Notes: generated from the letters alone by a model not told the origin. Positions 48,770 to 61,009 are shown, counted from the first letter of the stretch. The stretch: 64,000 bases of DNA from Harmonia axyridis (GCF_914767665.1 NC_059501.1:79024798-79088797), one strand, 5' to 3'. Program-made: numbers and translations.

Positions 48770-49150
48770 ACAATTCCCAAACCATAGAATCACAAAGAAT
48801 CCAAACGGCTATCCGGCTCGAAGGACCAACGCCAGTGCATCGATACAGACAAACCGACCCTAGCTAGTAGCGTGTCTCATGACAGACGTGTTCTTAGCTC
48901 CGAAACCCATGTCAGCGCGTTATGAGTTTGTATTTATCGTTTGTTGCCGAAGATTGAGCTGTAATGACCCAATCGATCCTCATTGTTCCCCGTTATTAGT
49001 TGGGAGTTAACGGCAGCAGTGAGCACTTATTGAAAGTCCGGTAAGTCGGTTCGATCATTCGATTTCCCGGATTTAACGCCCAAGACCGTTTCGAATTGCT
49101 CACGACGTTTGATATGTTAATTGTTTCGTCGACTGGATTGGAAGAATTCG
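48770..49150. other. GC-richer non-coding block
   Basis: Complex unique sequence, with TCATTGTTCCCC (SOX-like core) near 48979 and homeodomain-type GTTATTAG near 48992. Frames here show no domain. Candidate conserved non-coding element. Confidence 0.25.
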
Positions 49151-49448
49151 AAGAGGCTTGATGAAGGCCTTTCAGATCTATCTGATTCAAATTTAGCTGC
49201 GTTTCTTGTGAACATCTTTTGGTATTCTATGAAACTATGAACAGAACACATATGTATAGAGTGGACACTCTCATGATAAATGATCACTGTTGTCAGTGAC
49301 GTCATGCGGTGGTCAATGGAACTAATAAAATGAGTGCGAAACATTGAAATGCTTTGTACTGAAAATATTTTGATTCGCTTTCAGATTCTGAAAGAGAAAA
49401 CTATGCACGGAAATGAGGTAATAAGTATTTCCTATTGAATTAGCTGTA

Positions 49449-49880
49449 CAGGGTGAAAGGAAAATCATAGATTCCATGGATAGTTTTAAGGAAAAAAGTC
49501 CTATAAACGTGGGTCTTCCAAACTTTTCTAGATGTATTCCTTGTAGTCTTACTTTTTATCGAATCTTTATTGATATCCGCTAAAAATTGGGTAAATAAGT
49601 TCCAAAACTTCAAATTAATTCATTCATCACAGCTTACCAACTGGATCTGTTTAACAATTTGGATTTTCTTGAAAATTAATGAAAATTGTTTGATTTTTTC
49701 TCGAAATTGGTAGGAGATACGACAAAACTATAAGAAACCAAAAAGTGTATTACAGGAGCTTAATTTATTTTCACATTTTTCTAAACTACCAATTTCAGTA
49801 TGTTGATTTGCATTCAAAATATATAAAAGATTATAACATGATGAAATTTTTAAATTGAAATTCTTTACACCTTGTATCTT
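49449..49880. repeat. Dispersed MITE-like repeat, copy A
   Basis: Begins CAGGGTGAAAGG. It shares TTCATC-CAGCTTAC-AACTGGATCT, AATTTGGATTTTC, GATACGACAAAACTA-AAGAAAC and GATTTGCATTCAAAAT with 53099-53600. Confidence 0.65.
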
Positions 49881-50084
49881 AAAAACTGTTATTTTTATTT
49901 GTATTTCCAATTTAAGAACAATTTGTATTATCGTTATATTTCAATACGAGTTTTTCACATCTACCCAGGATTTTTAGATACATTGGGGCTAAATTTAAGA
50001 GATAACACAAATACAGACCAAAAAATTAATCTTTTTAACATTTATTCCTTTTTTTTTATTTCATCCATTTATAAGCAGTCTTAG

Positions 50085-50335
50085 TTACATAATAATTGAT
50101 GATTCTGTCTGCCCGAGAGGTGGCGTTATGGGTGTCGCGCTACACTCTACTTCAGCGGGTCGCCGCAGTGCAATAGGAACAGAGTCACTTCTCCACGATG
50201 GTGTGAGATGATGTTTTAGGCAGGATTGGCTAACTGAAGAGTCCACCAGCGATTTCGGGACGAAACACCTTAATCCCCTGAGAAAGGAAGCACCTACACA
50301 AACTTGGTTCGAGAACGACTCGCCAAATATCAATC
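50085..50335. other. GC-rich non-coding block
   Basis: Unique, CpG-containing stretch; the antisense 82-codon frame has no recognised domain. Function unknown. Confidence 0.2.
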
Positions 50336-50899
50336 CGGTGAAATTTAGAGATGAATTAAGTTTCTCTGCTTTTTCACTCGTTCTTTATATAAAGTGATCT
50401 TTTTCTAAGATTCACTCCGATCTGAAATGAATGATGTTTTCATTGGCAGATTAAAGGACTTCGAAGTCCCTACTGATTCTCTCAACATCATCAGTTGTGG
50501 TATGTGGGTAATCCTTGAGTGTCATTTCCATCCAGATCAACTATTCTGATATTAATTCGATCTGAAATATAAATAATATTTACCTGATAATAATTTGATA
50601 AAATGTCATAAATCAGTAAGGAGTCCTCAGAACTAGTGATATGAGTAGGGCTATAGTTGATGCTGTTTTACTTTTACACTAATGAAAATGAATAGCAGAC
50701 AGTCAAATATATTGATTAACATATCAATTAATTTTGATGCTGAATATGAACCACACACAAGTGAAGAAGGAAAAAATATAAGTTGGTTATTCTTTTCAAT
50801 ATTGTACGTTATAATACAAAAAACTTGTGCTAGCCGTTATAAACTGATTTTCTAGCCTGAACATCTCACAACAATCATCATGGCCTTCCACCTCAACCT

Positions 50900-51240
50900 T
50901 AATCCACCTGCTCCTACAATTCCTAGAGAGGAGTTACGCCACTCTTCGAATGGCACATTTAACATCCGTAAAGTCTCCCATACACCGTGACCGGCCCTCC
51001 TAGGCAGCGTAATACCATAAAAATTGTCCTACAACTAAGTCAATTACGGAATATTAGTTTACGACTCGTATAAACTTTAATGGCCCTAATGCCGATGACG
51101 ATCTGGTAGAAAGCACGTATCGGGTAATTAGTTTTAGTCTGCAGTCGCCTTAAAGCGGTTTCACTGTCGATTCGCTCCTTCTACATCTCTGATCGGATTT
51201 TGTTTGGGGTCGTCTATAGGGAAAAATTATATCAGAGGGT
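50900..51240. other. Higher-complexity non-coding block
   Basis: Contains GTAATTAG (about 51136), GTCAATTACGG (about 51039), GCAGCGTAATACCATAAAA. No repeat partner and no supported frame. Candidate conserved non-coding element. Confidence 0.25.
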
Positions 51241-51429
51241 CTTGTAACAACCTACCGCAGTGAGCGATGCGGATTTCGAGTTTATCTCGAATAATGAGAT
51301 CTTTGGATTCGACTTTGGTGGGAGGAGGGGGATTGAACACTGGAGAAGTGTTGGAAGTGGTACTTTCCCTTAATATAAGGTGTAGTAGAGAAAAAATATT
51401 TTTACAAGTAAAACAAGGCTTCAATTATC

Positions 51430-52420
51430 ATAGTTAGAATGATCCGATTTAAGTAAAATATGCGCCGTTTTGTTCGATAACTTGTTGCCATTTGGAAGGC
51501 AAAAAATTGAAACAGTCGAATTTTTCACCAGCAAAATTATTCGCCAAGGGCAGAAACAGATGGTAATCACTTAGTGCCAGGCCCGGACTAGGAGGTGGAT
51601 GCATAAGAACCTCCCAAACAAGCTCCCGGAGCTCCTGGCGAGTCACTATCGATGTGTATGGTCTGGCGTTGTCCTGATGGATCACAATTCCTCTTCTAAT
51701 GGCCAAAGCTGGCCGCTTCTGGGCGAAAGCTTGCTTCAGACGGTCCAATTGTTGACAGTATAGTTCCGAGTTAACAGTAGTGCCATAGGAGAGTAGCTCA
51801 TAGTAGATAATTCCACGCCAATTCCACCAAACACACATTAAAAAATTCCTGGCTTAGCCACCGTTTCCGCCGGCTCACCGTGTTTTGACCAAGACCGTTT
51901 TCGCTTGACGTTGTCGTAAGTAATCCACTTTTCATCACTTCAAAAATGGGGCGATTTTGTTGCGATTCACCATCGATTCAAAATTCGGTTCGAGAGGTTT
52001 TTGTATAAACCTGTGTGGTACCTATACATCGAGCTTTTTTTTTGAGACCACCTTTATGCAAATGGTTCCAAACGGTTTTTTGTGCAATCTCTAGCTTTTG
52101 TTCAATCGAAACAGTGACAGTCGGACTCGATAATGTCCATGGTTTTATCGACATTTTCGACAATTGGCCTTCCAGTGCGTGATGCATCTTTGACAATTGG
52201 CCTTCCAATGCGTGATGCATCTTTGACATCGAAATCACCGGAACGTAATCGACGAAACCAAAATTGCGAGTGATAAACACAATTTACTTTTCAGCCACAT
52301 GGTTTGAATTTTCGTCTTTATCGAAGAAAAACTATAAAATATAGGCTATTTTCTCTTTAGCAGTGTCCATCTTCGACGCGCGCTCAAACTAAACTAAGTC
52401 AACTAAGCAGGAGTGTGTCG
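51430..52420 (-). mobile_element. mariner-3 relic with 33-bp duplication in transposase
   Basis: The transposase start is at 52370 on the minus strand (MDTAKEKIAYIL, then stop). C-terminal part 51838-51449 reads CVWWNWRGIIYYELL, VIHQDNARPYTS (second catalytic Asp in the QDNA box), LSDYHLFLPLANNFAGEKFD (third Asp position) and LPSKWQQVIEQNGAYFT. The middle (about 51840-52110) is eroded. A 33-bp unit encoding SKMHHALEGQL is duplicated in tandem at about 52160-52226. Stops and frameshifts make it inactive. The termini are not clearly defined. Confidence 0.82.
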
Positions 52421-52423
52421 ACA

Positions 52424-52572
52424 ATGGAACATCCATTCTAGCTTATTTCGGAGCCGATCTTTTCACCGTGAAAAGACATGGTGGCTGGAAATCTGATTCG
52501 GTCGCTGAAGGCTACATTAAAACTTCTAATGAAAACAAAGAACGAATTACTCTGACAATCCTAGATGATTAA
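52424..52572 (+). pseudogene. Tyrosine recombinase C-terminal fragment
   Basis: The frame reads AYFGADLFTVKRHGGWKSDS, followed by VAEGYIKTSNENKER, ending in TAA at 52570-52572. This resembles the C-terminal end of eukaryotic tyrosine recombinases (H-x-x-W box and the nucleophile Tyr in the GYI context) found in Crypton/DIRS-like elements. Only ~48 residues survive, directly abutting the mariner-3 end; the N-terminal side was not found beyond the mariner. Confidence 0.6.
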
Positions 52573-52575
52573 AAA

Positions 52576-53098
52576 GATGTTCTCTCAACAGCGGACAATA
52601 TTGTCCAACATCTAAAGATATTAAATTCAACCACAATCACAACACTCATAACATATTTTCGCATTCCGAATATTTTTAATTTCGAATTATCTACTATGAG
52701 TTTGATTTTATCGCCTTCTATTTGTATGTCATTACCACACCAGTACCGGTAATGAAGGCTATTATGTCATTAAAATTAGTGTCTACATTTTATGAGGTGA
52801 ATGGAATCAAGAATTTTTTTAACAATGGATATAAGTTGTATTTTTTGTCGATCCCAGGACATCTCTTAATCGAAAGGAGCAGTTGATGAAAAACCGAAAG
52901 AAAAACTATCGCCTAGGAAAAAATATGAATTTTACATGTAGGATAAAGAATAGATTGGTTTTGGGGGTATTTCCGTTTTTTAGAATTCTTTTCATTGTCA
53001 AATTTAGCAATGTGCCACTGCTAAACATTCACGTAATTTTCAGATTCATAAGAAATAAAAAAGAAATTCAGAGGTCGTATCCAAGGATGGATAATAAT
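52576..53098. other. AT-rich non-coding stretch
   Basis: No feature recognised apart from a short CCAGTACCGGTA near 52740. Confidence 0.3.
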
Positions 53099-53600
53099 AC
53101 AGGGTGTTGGAGGTAGATAAAAAGAAATATAAGAGATTTCTTGGAGCAAAAAAATAAAAAAGTCCGATGAACATAGCCCCCAAACGCTTTGTTTTCGAGG
53201 TTGTTTCTTGTAGTTCTTGTTTCTTCGCTACAGATAGCGTAAATAAGTATCGATACTCATAATTAAGTTATTCATCTCAGCTTACTAACTGGATCTTTAT
53301 AAGAATTTGGATTTTCCTGAGGATATCTAGAGAATTGTTTTATTTTTTTTCAGAATCGGTAGCAGATACGACAAAACTACAAGAAACGAAAAAGTGTAGC
53401 ACTGGACCAAAATTTCTTTTAACATTTTTCCAAACAATCAGTTGTCTCAAAACAAAATTCAGGAGGAAGGAAATGGGTACTGCTCCAGAAAAAATATGAC
53501 TCTGTAGATTTGCATTCAAAATTAGCATATCACATGATGAAAACTTCAAATTGAAAAATACCTATATTTGAATCTTGTGAAGAGAAGGTGTCATGAGAAA
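53099..53600. repeat. Dispersed MITE-like repeat, copy B
   Basis: Begins ACAGGGTGTTGGAGG and shares the ordered blocks listed for 49449-49880, plus additional sequence near 53440-53500 missing from copy A. Confidence 0.65.
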
Positions 53601-53948
53601 AAAACTTAAAGTTCAAACCTTCTATATCGAAAACAAAGCGTTTGAGGGCCCATTTTATAGGACTTTTTTCTCTTAAAACACCCCGAAGAATCTTTCATTT
53701 TTGTTTGTATCTCCTCTTCAGGAACACCAAGTATAAGAAATACCTCCTAACCTCACCTTGGCTTCACATTAATCAAGTAAAACGTAGCCAAACACAATTT
53801 TCTCACTTCCAAACGATCCACCACCCGTTCACGCCTAACAAGCAAGCATCCCTTTAAAATACCCCAATAAGAAATTACGCATCGGACCATACGACCGTGG
53901 TTAACGTCATTTATACCCCAAATAAGTCCACATTTACACTTACAGCGC

Positions 53949-53961
53949 CCACCAGGTGGCA
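53949..53961 (+). promoter_or_regulatory. CTCF-like site
   Basis: CCACCAGGTGGCA, in the context GCGCCCACCAGGTGGCATG, fits the CTCF core CCANNAGRKGGC. It also contains the E-box CAGGTG (Snail/bHLH type). It lies in a GC-richer block (about 53880-53975). Single occurrence, so a chance match is possible. Confidence 0.3.
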
Positions 53962-54423
53962 TGCGGCTGGCCTCAGATGAAGACGAGAATAAAATTCACA
54001 ATGACACATTGAAGCAGCATTATAAGCTATTAACCAGGTAACTCGAGAATGGGGTGTAAGCAATACACACGGAGTTCAATGGGATGCCGAGTATCTTAAA
54101 GACGACCGCCGAGGTTCAGAGAAAAGCTATTGATTTCATTCAGAAAATAGAGGGTGGTGGTGTATGATAACACGAAGGAATGAATGAGGGTCAAGAGCGA
54201 AATAGGAGATGTTTAAGGTTTTGGAGAGGAGCGTTTTTGGGAATTCTGATGGAAGTGGGCGATTTGTGGTGCAAGTTCGTTTTTGTTGTGAAGTTTCCCG
54301 TGTCTTTGGTTGTAGGTATAATTGTATCGGTTCGTTTGATGTTGTTTCGTTCCCAGGGTCGATTTGAAGTTTTTTTTTTTTTTGGTGACGGTGGTGGAGG
54401 AAGAATTATTTGTGGTTGAAGTA

Positions 54424-54595
54424 AGCACACTCTTGTACGATTGTGTTTTAACTCCGTACTGCACTAGCACTAGGATCTTTTCCTGTCCATTTCTGAGCTT
54501 CTTTGCGCGTAATTGAAATGCGAAAGGCTTAGAGCTAATGACTTGTCATTGATTTTGTCGAAATGACTTATAAATTGAAGCTTAGAAATAGTATA
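54424..54595 (+). repeat. Direct repeat, left copy flanking mariner-4
   Basis: AGCACACTCTTGT, GTGTTTTAACTC, TCTTTTCCTGTC-ATTTCTGAGCTT, GGCTTAGAGCTAATGA and AATTGAAGCT-AGAAA recur in order at 55977-56150. Confidence 0.75.
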
Positions 54596-54687
54596 TTGTG
54601 GAACAATCGGGAGAAGTCTAACTTTTCTCACGAGTGTTAAATTGGGCTTTTGAAAAATCGTTTCTATGGAAACGAAATAAATGCATA

Positions 54688-55974
54688 ACAGGCCAATTGA
54701 AAAGTCCCCGGTCTACCATAGTAAAACATATTTTTTTGGCAAAATTTGATTTTATTATTCAACTAGTTGCCTTCGAGGGCGATACAGCGATTTTAGCGAT
54801 CTTCCAACTTTTCGATACCATTTTTGTACTACGAAGGACCTTTCGCTTCAAAATAGGCCTCAGTTTCGGCGATTACTTCTTCATTGGCGCTAAATTTCTT
54901 TCCAGCGAGCATTTTTTTGGGGTCTGACAACAGAAAAAAGTCGTTGGGGCTAGATCTGGTGAATACCGTGGATGCAGAAGTAATTCGAAGCCCAATTCAT
55001 GCAATTTTGCCGTTGTTTTCATTGATTTGTGACAAGGCGCATTGTCTTGATGGAACAGCACCCTTTTTTCTTCAAATAGGGCCGTTTTTTAACGATTCCA
55101 TCCTTCAAAAGACCCAATAACGCTTTATAATAATCGCTGTTGATGGTCTGGCCATTTTGGAGGTAATCAATGAATATTATACCTTGCGTATCCCAGAATA
55201 CTGATGCCATAATCTTGCCAGCTGACTGTTGTGTTTTTCTTCACTTTGGATTCGGTTCATCGTGTGCATTCCACTCAGCTGACTGTCGATTGGACTCCGG
55301 AGTGAAATGATGGAGCCATGTTTCATCCATTGTCACATATCGACACCAAAATTCAGGTTTATTGCACTTAAACAGCTTCAAACACTCTCAGAATCATTAA
55401 CACGTTGTTGTTTGATCTATTGTGAACTCGCGCGACACCCATTTTGCACACAGCTTTCTCATGTCCTACAAATATTCGTGAATGAATGAATCTTCACTAT
55501 GTCTGCTATCTCGATCAACTTCACTTTACTTCATTCAAAATTTTTTTGTGAACTCTTTTGATTTTTTCGTCAGTGACAGCCTCTTTTGGGCGTCCACTGC
55601 GTTCGCCGTCTTCGGTGCTCATTTTACGTTTAAACTTAGCATACCAATCAATGATTGTTGATTTTCCAGATGCAGACCCCGGAAACTCTTAATCAAGCCA
55701 AGATTTTGCTTCAACTGTATGTTTTCCCTTCAAAAAGCAATATTTTATCATCACACGAAATTTTTTTTTTTCATTTTTTTTCAAATAACAAAAGTAGCTA
55801 CACTCACAACGCAATATCTCACAAAGTAATGGTCGGACTGCTGTAAAATTTTGACAAGTATCGTTTGGGGGTTGGTACCTACTTATCTATGGTTGGTACT
55901 AACTAAAAATCATATGGATTTGAAACTAACACCGCCATCTGTGCATCAGACCGGGGACTTTTCTATTGGTCTAA
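54688..55974 (-). mobile_element. mariner-4: full-length irritans-like mariner with TA duplication
   Basis: Terminal inverted repeats ACAGGCCAATTGAAAAGTCC (left) and the complement of TTAGACCAATAGAAAAGTCC (right), sharing about 22 of 25 bases, flanked by TA at 54686-54687 and 55975-55976. Length 1,287 bp, normal for mariner. Minus-strand transposase pieces: ASVFWDTQGIIFIDYLQNG, TINSDYYKALLGLLKDGI, LFHQDNAPCHKS (second Asp) and LHPRYSPDLAP (third Asp position altered to T in PTTFF). Frameshifts near 55060 and others break it. A complete but dead copy. Confidence 0.88.
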
Positions 55975-55975
55975 T

Positions 55976-56265
55976 AAGCACACTCTTGTCCTCTTGTGTT
56001 TTAACTCTGTTTTGCACAAGGTTCTTTTCCTGTCTATTTCTGAGCTTGTTTGCACGTGCTTGAAATACGCAAGGCTTAGAGCTAATGATTTGTTATTTTC
56101 TATGAAATCGATTTCGTGGAAATGGCTTATGAATTGAAGCTCAGAAAAAGTGTTTCCCTAATTCTGTGGCAAATCCATTCATTCGGCCATACATTGTAGA
56201 GCAAAATCGTGTGGAAATATCTCAGTTTCATACAGATTTCATGGTTATACTTCATTATTATACCG
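55976..56265 (+). repeat. Direct repeat, right copy flanking mariner-4
   Basis: 55977-56150 matches 54424-54595; the continuation 56150-56265 matches 31390-31530. So this copy is the longest of a dispersed family, and mariner-4 lies exactly at its left edge. Confidence 0.7.
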
Positions 56266-56929
56266 GGTGATATTTTCAAGTTGAATAAGTTGAAAATCTC
56301 GAAAAGGGAATATCTTATGCTGCAACCACTTCCATTGCCTTCACTCTGGAGGAAGGAAAGGTCAACTTTGGAATTTTAAATGGAAAACCCCATTTTTTTA
56401 TAGCAGATTCGTATTCTACAGCAAAAAAATAAAACAAATTTTTCACGATTCGTCACAGATTGTTCTATAATTGAATTTGAATTTTCTGCCTAAACGAACT
56501 AAATGTTCCATTTCATTCTTTAACCTATATGTACCATTATTCATTGTTTTATGAATTCCTGTTCATCAATATCACGGTTATGACCGACCGGACCTGGAAA
56601 AAATTCAGTTGATATACTTGCTATGTCTGTATGAAGTAGTTGTTACAGAGAATAAACGTAACAAATATCATGAAAATGTATGGGGTGGTTCGAAAGTTAT
56701 GGGTAATTGAAGAAATTGACAAGATCCATAAAACATTCTGTATCTTGATAGACCCTTCAAATATAGGTTATTCTGACTCCCCCTAGTGTCCTATATCTAC
56801 CCTTAGCTTTCGCCCATTTACCAATGAATCAACCTGTATATTGCCAAAACGGTATTCAAATTAGAAAAATGCTCATATTTTGACAGCTTTACGCACACAT
56901 TTCAAATGGAAATTCATGAACGAGAGTTG
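56266..56929. other. Non-coding stretch
   Basis: AT-rich, no gene or repeat partner recognised. Confidence 0.3.
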
Positions 56930-57420
56930 ACACCTTGTTATTCTAAGCATTTAGCTCGAGATTTAACCTCAAACCCATTGACGTAGACGCAAATTTAGTA
57001 CCTACCAAGAACCCCCGAACCTAAAATCGCGGTGTCGATATGATCCGTGCAAAAAGGGCGTGCAAATCGTAAAACCAATATCCCCCCCGACTGAATAAGA
57101 GACGATAAACGTATATACGTAGAGGGGCGTCTCGACGCATCCGAAGCGGGTCGTCGGAGAACACAGAGAGACGCTCATATGGTAATCGCCTGCAGGAACC
57201 GTGCACAATGGCATTAGGGCCAACTTATTACGTTTACATTGATCTCGAGGTTTATATTTTTCGTTCCGCGTATTTGTCTTTGTATTTGAATTTGGTCGGT
57301 TTCTCGACTAAACTCACTTCCTCTATACGTACTGTTGCTTTGGATACTTGGCTGTGCCACTTGAATATAGTGGCCGAATGGCGTTGTACCAGCATGGATG
57401 GAAAGTAATGAGACTATTAG
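56930..57420. other. GC-richer non-coding block
   Basis: Complex unique stretch with many CpGs (57020-57220) and GGTAATCGCC near 57181. Frames on both strands show no domain. Candidate conserved non-coding or regulatory element. Confidence 0.3.
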
Positions 57421-57528
57421 CTGGTTTCGCTGAACTTTTATTGGCCGATAAAGTCGTTGATTAGATTATTATTTTTTTTTTCTTATAGTAAAATATCTCA
57501 ACACTTGCGGGAAAAAATATCTTACCAC

Positions 57529-59196
57529 TAGGGTAAGCTTGACATTTTAACCAACTACTTGACTTGAAAATCAAGCTCGTGAAAAATTACATACTTGAGC
57601 TTGGCTTGACTTGTGCAACGATTTTGCTCGCTTCAATTCATGTTAAGCTACTGGAATTTTCAAAGACGCGGTAATTTGTTAATTAATTGTATGCTATTGG
57701 TTGCCGGTGAAGCGCCAACGGATGCGCGTATCTAGATAAAGAAACAGAATTTTCTGAAATATTTTAATAATGATCGAGACTTCAGGGAAGATACGTACCT
57801 TGTTTTAGATTTCAGCCATTATTAATTCTCGGTAAGTGTTGACTTGAATATTTGCATTCAACAAGTAATAATCTCACCAGAACGAATTGATTAATTTTGA
57901 AACAGTAGTTTTTTTAGAGTTATCCATCTCGTAGAAATGTATTTCAGGTTTGGTAGAATTCTTTTTGTGTCAAATAATTTCAGCAAAACTCTTTCTCAGA
58001 TTTATTATATGATAAATGTAATGATTTCTTCATAATTTCTTAGTTAGAAATCTGAGAAGGAGTTGTAAATTCAGGTTAACATATTCTAATATCGTTGTTA
58101 ATTTTCCCAAAGCAGCTCCCGTGGGATTGGAACAACAGAACCTCTCTTGGGATTGAAAATATCAAGATGTACTTCCTGGAGATACAGAAGTTTGAATAGT
58201 ACTTACGTTAAACCACTTTAGTTCCTCAAACTGAGAGAATACCTGCGAAATACCTGGCGTTATTACATCAACTTCGCTGAATGGGAATTGGAGTACTATA
58301 GCTTCCTGATAAGATCTGGTGTACAGAAGGCTGAAAATAATCTACAGAAGAGGTTCCATCCTAATAGCACAGTAGTTCATTAAAAACCGATTAAATATTA
58401 TCTGTTTAAAGTGAAAAGGATTGATCTTTGTATATTTTAATTTTATTAAATTTGTAAAAACCTTGGTAGGAGTTTTGTTGCCAAATAAGCCACCACCCCT
58501 GGAAATCAGTCATTAGAATCTCATGGAAAATTGTAACGTTACACTTAATTTGAGATATTTATTGCTTGACTTGATATCAAGCTACTTGATATTAATTGAG
58601 TTTGATATGCACGCGTCGCACTGTATATATTTCTGCAATCTCGTACGCGCTTAGGCTGAAGGGGATTCCTTGATCGCCGAGAGACTGAAGCATTCGCCAG
58701 TGTGTCTTTATTAGTATTTTCCTCACAATTCTATGAAATATAATGGTAGATTTTGGTAGTTTCAGAAATATTTTTCCAAACTTGGTCAAAATAGCCAAGG
58801 ATTTTTTATCAACGCGACAAATCGATAGGATGGCTCATGTGTCTTAGATGTAGGATGGGAAATTATGAAATCAAACAAAGCCTGGAGGTTTCCCAATATT
58901 GAGAAACTTTATTTTTCATTTTGTTATGATTTATAGTGATTTAATTTATGTTTTTATTCCAAAAAAATTTATATTTTTGGTTCTTTTATACAATAAGTTT
59001 AATAAATAATAGTGTATTTGCAAGGTTCCTTCTCATTTCATTATTTTTAATTGATGTGACAATACACAATAAAACTGCTAAAAATCAAGTACTGAGCTTG
59101 ATAGAATTCAAGTACTTGATGAATAAATACTTAACTTGACTTGAGATTGAAAAACTACTACTTGACTTGAAAATCAAGCCAAGCCGTGAATCCCTA
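57529..59196 (+). mobile_element. hAT-7: hAT copy split by a ~940-bp insertion
   Basis: The left end 57529-57614 (TAGGG...CAACTACTTGACTTGA...) stops after GGCTTGACTTG; the family sequence resumes at about 58551 (GAGATATTTATTGCTTGACT) and runs to GCCGTGAATCCCTA at 59196. The dimerisation-domain part is largely deleted near 58815. The inserted segment is described separately. Confidence 0.8.
57615..58550. other. Foreign insert inside hAT-7
   Basis: About 936 bp with no repeat partner in this window. It begins TGCAACG and ends CGTTACA (inverse TGTAACG), a possible 7-bp imperfect terminal repeat with TG...CA ends. No frame codes for a recognisable protein. Could be an unknown element. Confidence 0.35.
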
Positions 59197-60239
59197 TATA
59201 GGGAAATGCATTACCCACTCTGTCAACATATATAAAACAAATTTTTATTCTAGTTTTTGCAAATCAGATGTAAGTTCAATTAAAAAAAAATCAATACATT
59301 TTATCTATTCTTGATGTTAAAATGTTACTTTATCAACCCTTACGGTTAAAGTGATACTTTATCGACTCAAAAGAGTTGCTATAACAACACATCGAAAGTA
59401 AATTAATTTGATTTTATTCGTTCCGAGTCGATATTGTCCCAAACATAAACTGTGAAAATTCCATTTCCCGTAACGACTCCAACGGTTTTAATATCGAAGA
59501 AAATGAACCAAAAAGACGAAATCCCAATATACCTAACTAGCGACGTTTTCCTAGTAAGAGAAGTACCCCCCAATTATCTGGATTTTCTTATTTGCTGTCA
59601 CATCTAGCTACAACAAAATACGATCTCCCTAATGACATTCTGGAAAGCATACAAACGTTTCACACAATAGAGACGAAAACCTTTTAACAATCACTCTATA
59701 CGTAGGGGAGCGTTTCCAATTTCCCAGGATTATAGTTCATTTCGATATTCATTTTTATGTATATGATCTTTTACACGTGTCTTCGGCATTTTCAGGGAAC
59801 GAGATGTTTATACTGCTTCATGGAAATGTATCGAGAATTGAAGGGGATGGAAGTAATATGTCCATTTAGTTTGTGGCGTTTATAATTGAGTTCTGGCTAC
59901 CGAGAAAAATGTATTTGCTGCTTTTCATATAAGGTTTTTTTTAATATTGATGAGTTTTCAGTATTCTTTTGACTATTATGTTTGTATCCATTATTTTCGG
60001 AATTGGAGAAATATTGTATTCAGACCTGAGCCATGTCAGTTTTTTATTCGATTTGGGTTCATTATTTTCAATGTTGAAAAGCTGGAGTCGTTCAAAGAAA
60101 TTTGATACTCCATTTTTCCACGAATCTCATTAGAATGATATACTCATAGTAGGGAGGATATAAAAAAAAATCAGGAAAACATTGACGTGAGACCAGGATA
60201 TTCTGAACGCTCGTTCATTCGTAAGCCAATTGCGCTCTT
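59197..60239. other. AT-rich non-coding stretch
   Basis: No supported gene. Near 60205-60243 lies the inverted partner of 8803-8841 (AAGCCAATTGCGCTCTTGGAG). Confidence 0.35.
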
Positions 60240-60720
60240 GGAGACCACAACAGCTTTATGAGCACGTGAATGTTTTTCTCATTTATTCTGTTCTAGATAA
60301 TGATGATTCGTAAAGAAAGTTCACTCTCTGAATTGAAGATTTTATATACCTCAAGTAGAATGATTCTGTCCAATATACCTCATACAAATATTGCTGGTTC
60401 CCGAAATACCTTGTGTTTAAAGTTTAAATAGTGGTTTTTAGTTACGCAATCATTTTTCATGTTTTTATGATTTATATTCGAAAAATGTCTTGGACACCAC
60501 ATAGGCACGTGAATGCTTTCCTCATTTTTTATCTACTGTTAATATGTATTTGTTAATTTGGAATGCCCAATATATGAATTATAGATTCTAGACCTCAAAA
60601 TTTGTTGATACCTTATACAAATAAGAAATTCTGGTTTCCAAGATAACGGGTGTTTAAATATGGATATAATTTTCGCATTACTTTTTATATTTCTATAATT
60701 TATTTTTGAAAATTGTCAAT
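60240..60720 (+). repeat. ~245-bp tandem duplication, diverged
   Basis: GAGCACGTGAATGTTTTTCTC and GGCACGTGAATGCTTTCCTC start two units about 240-250 bp apart. Both later contain CATACAAATA/TATACAAATAAG, TGGTTCCCGAAATA/TGGTTTCCAAGATA and GTGTTTAAA. Confidence 0.5.
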
Positions 60721-61009
60721 TTTACGTTTCTGAACATGAGGATTGCAAAGTTAGACTCTAATGTAGCATTGCTAAGAGAGTTAGTTACACATGGTTGCGT
60801 TCAGGTGAATCAAAGTAATTTTTTTCTGAACTATAATTACTGATGAATTACGAGAGCAAACAAGGAATTAAATAATGAAAAAACCATTAAAATACTTTGA
60901 AATCTACAAAAAAGTTACTCTTATTTGTTTCAAGTTATTTGAATCTGAACAATTCGATAATTTTAATTTTATAACTAATTTCATTTATCAATACTTGAAT
61001 GAACAGTTT

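Noticed and set aside
54180..54470. Overlapping frames on both strands near 54.2-54.5 kb
   Set aside because: No domain on either strand; Gly/Lys-rich from simple sequence.
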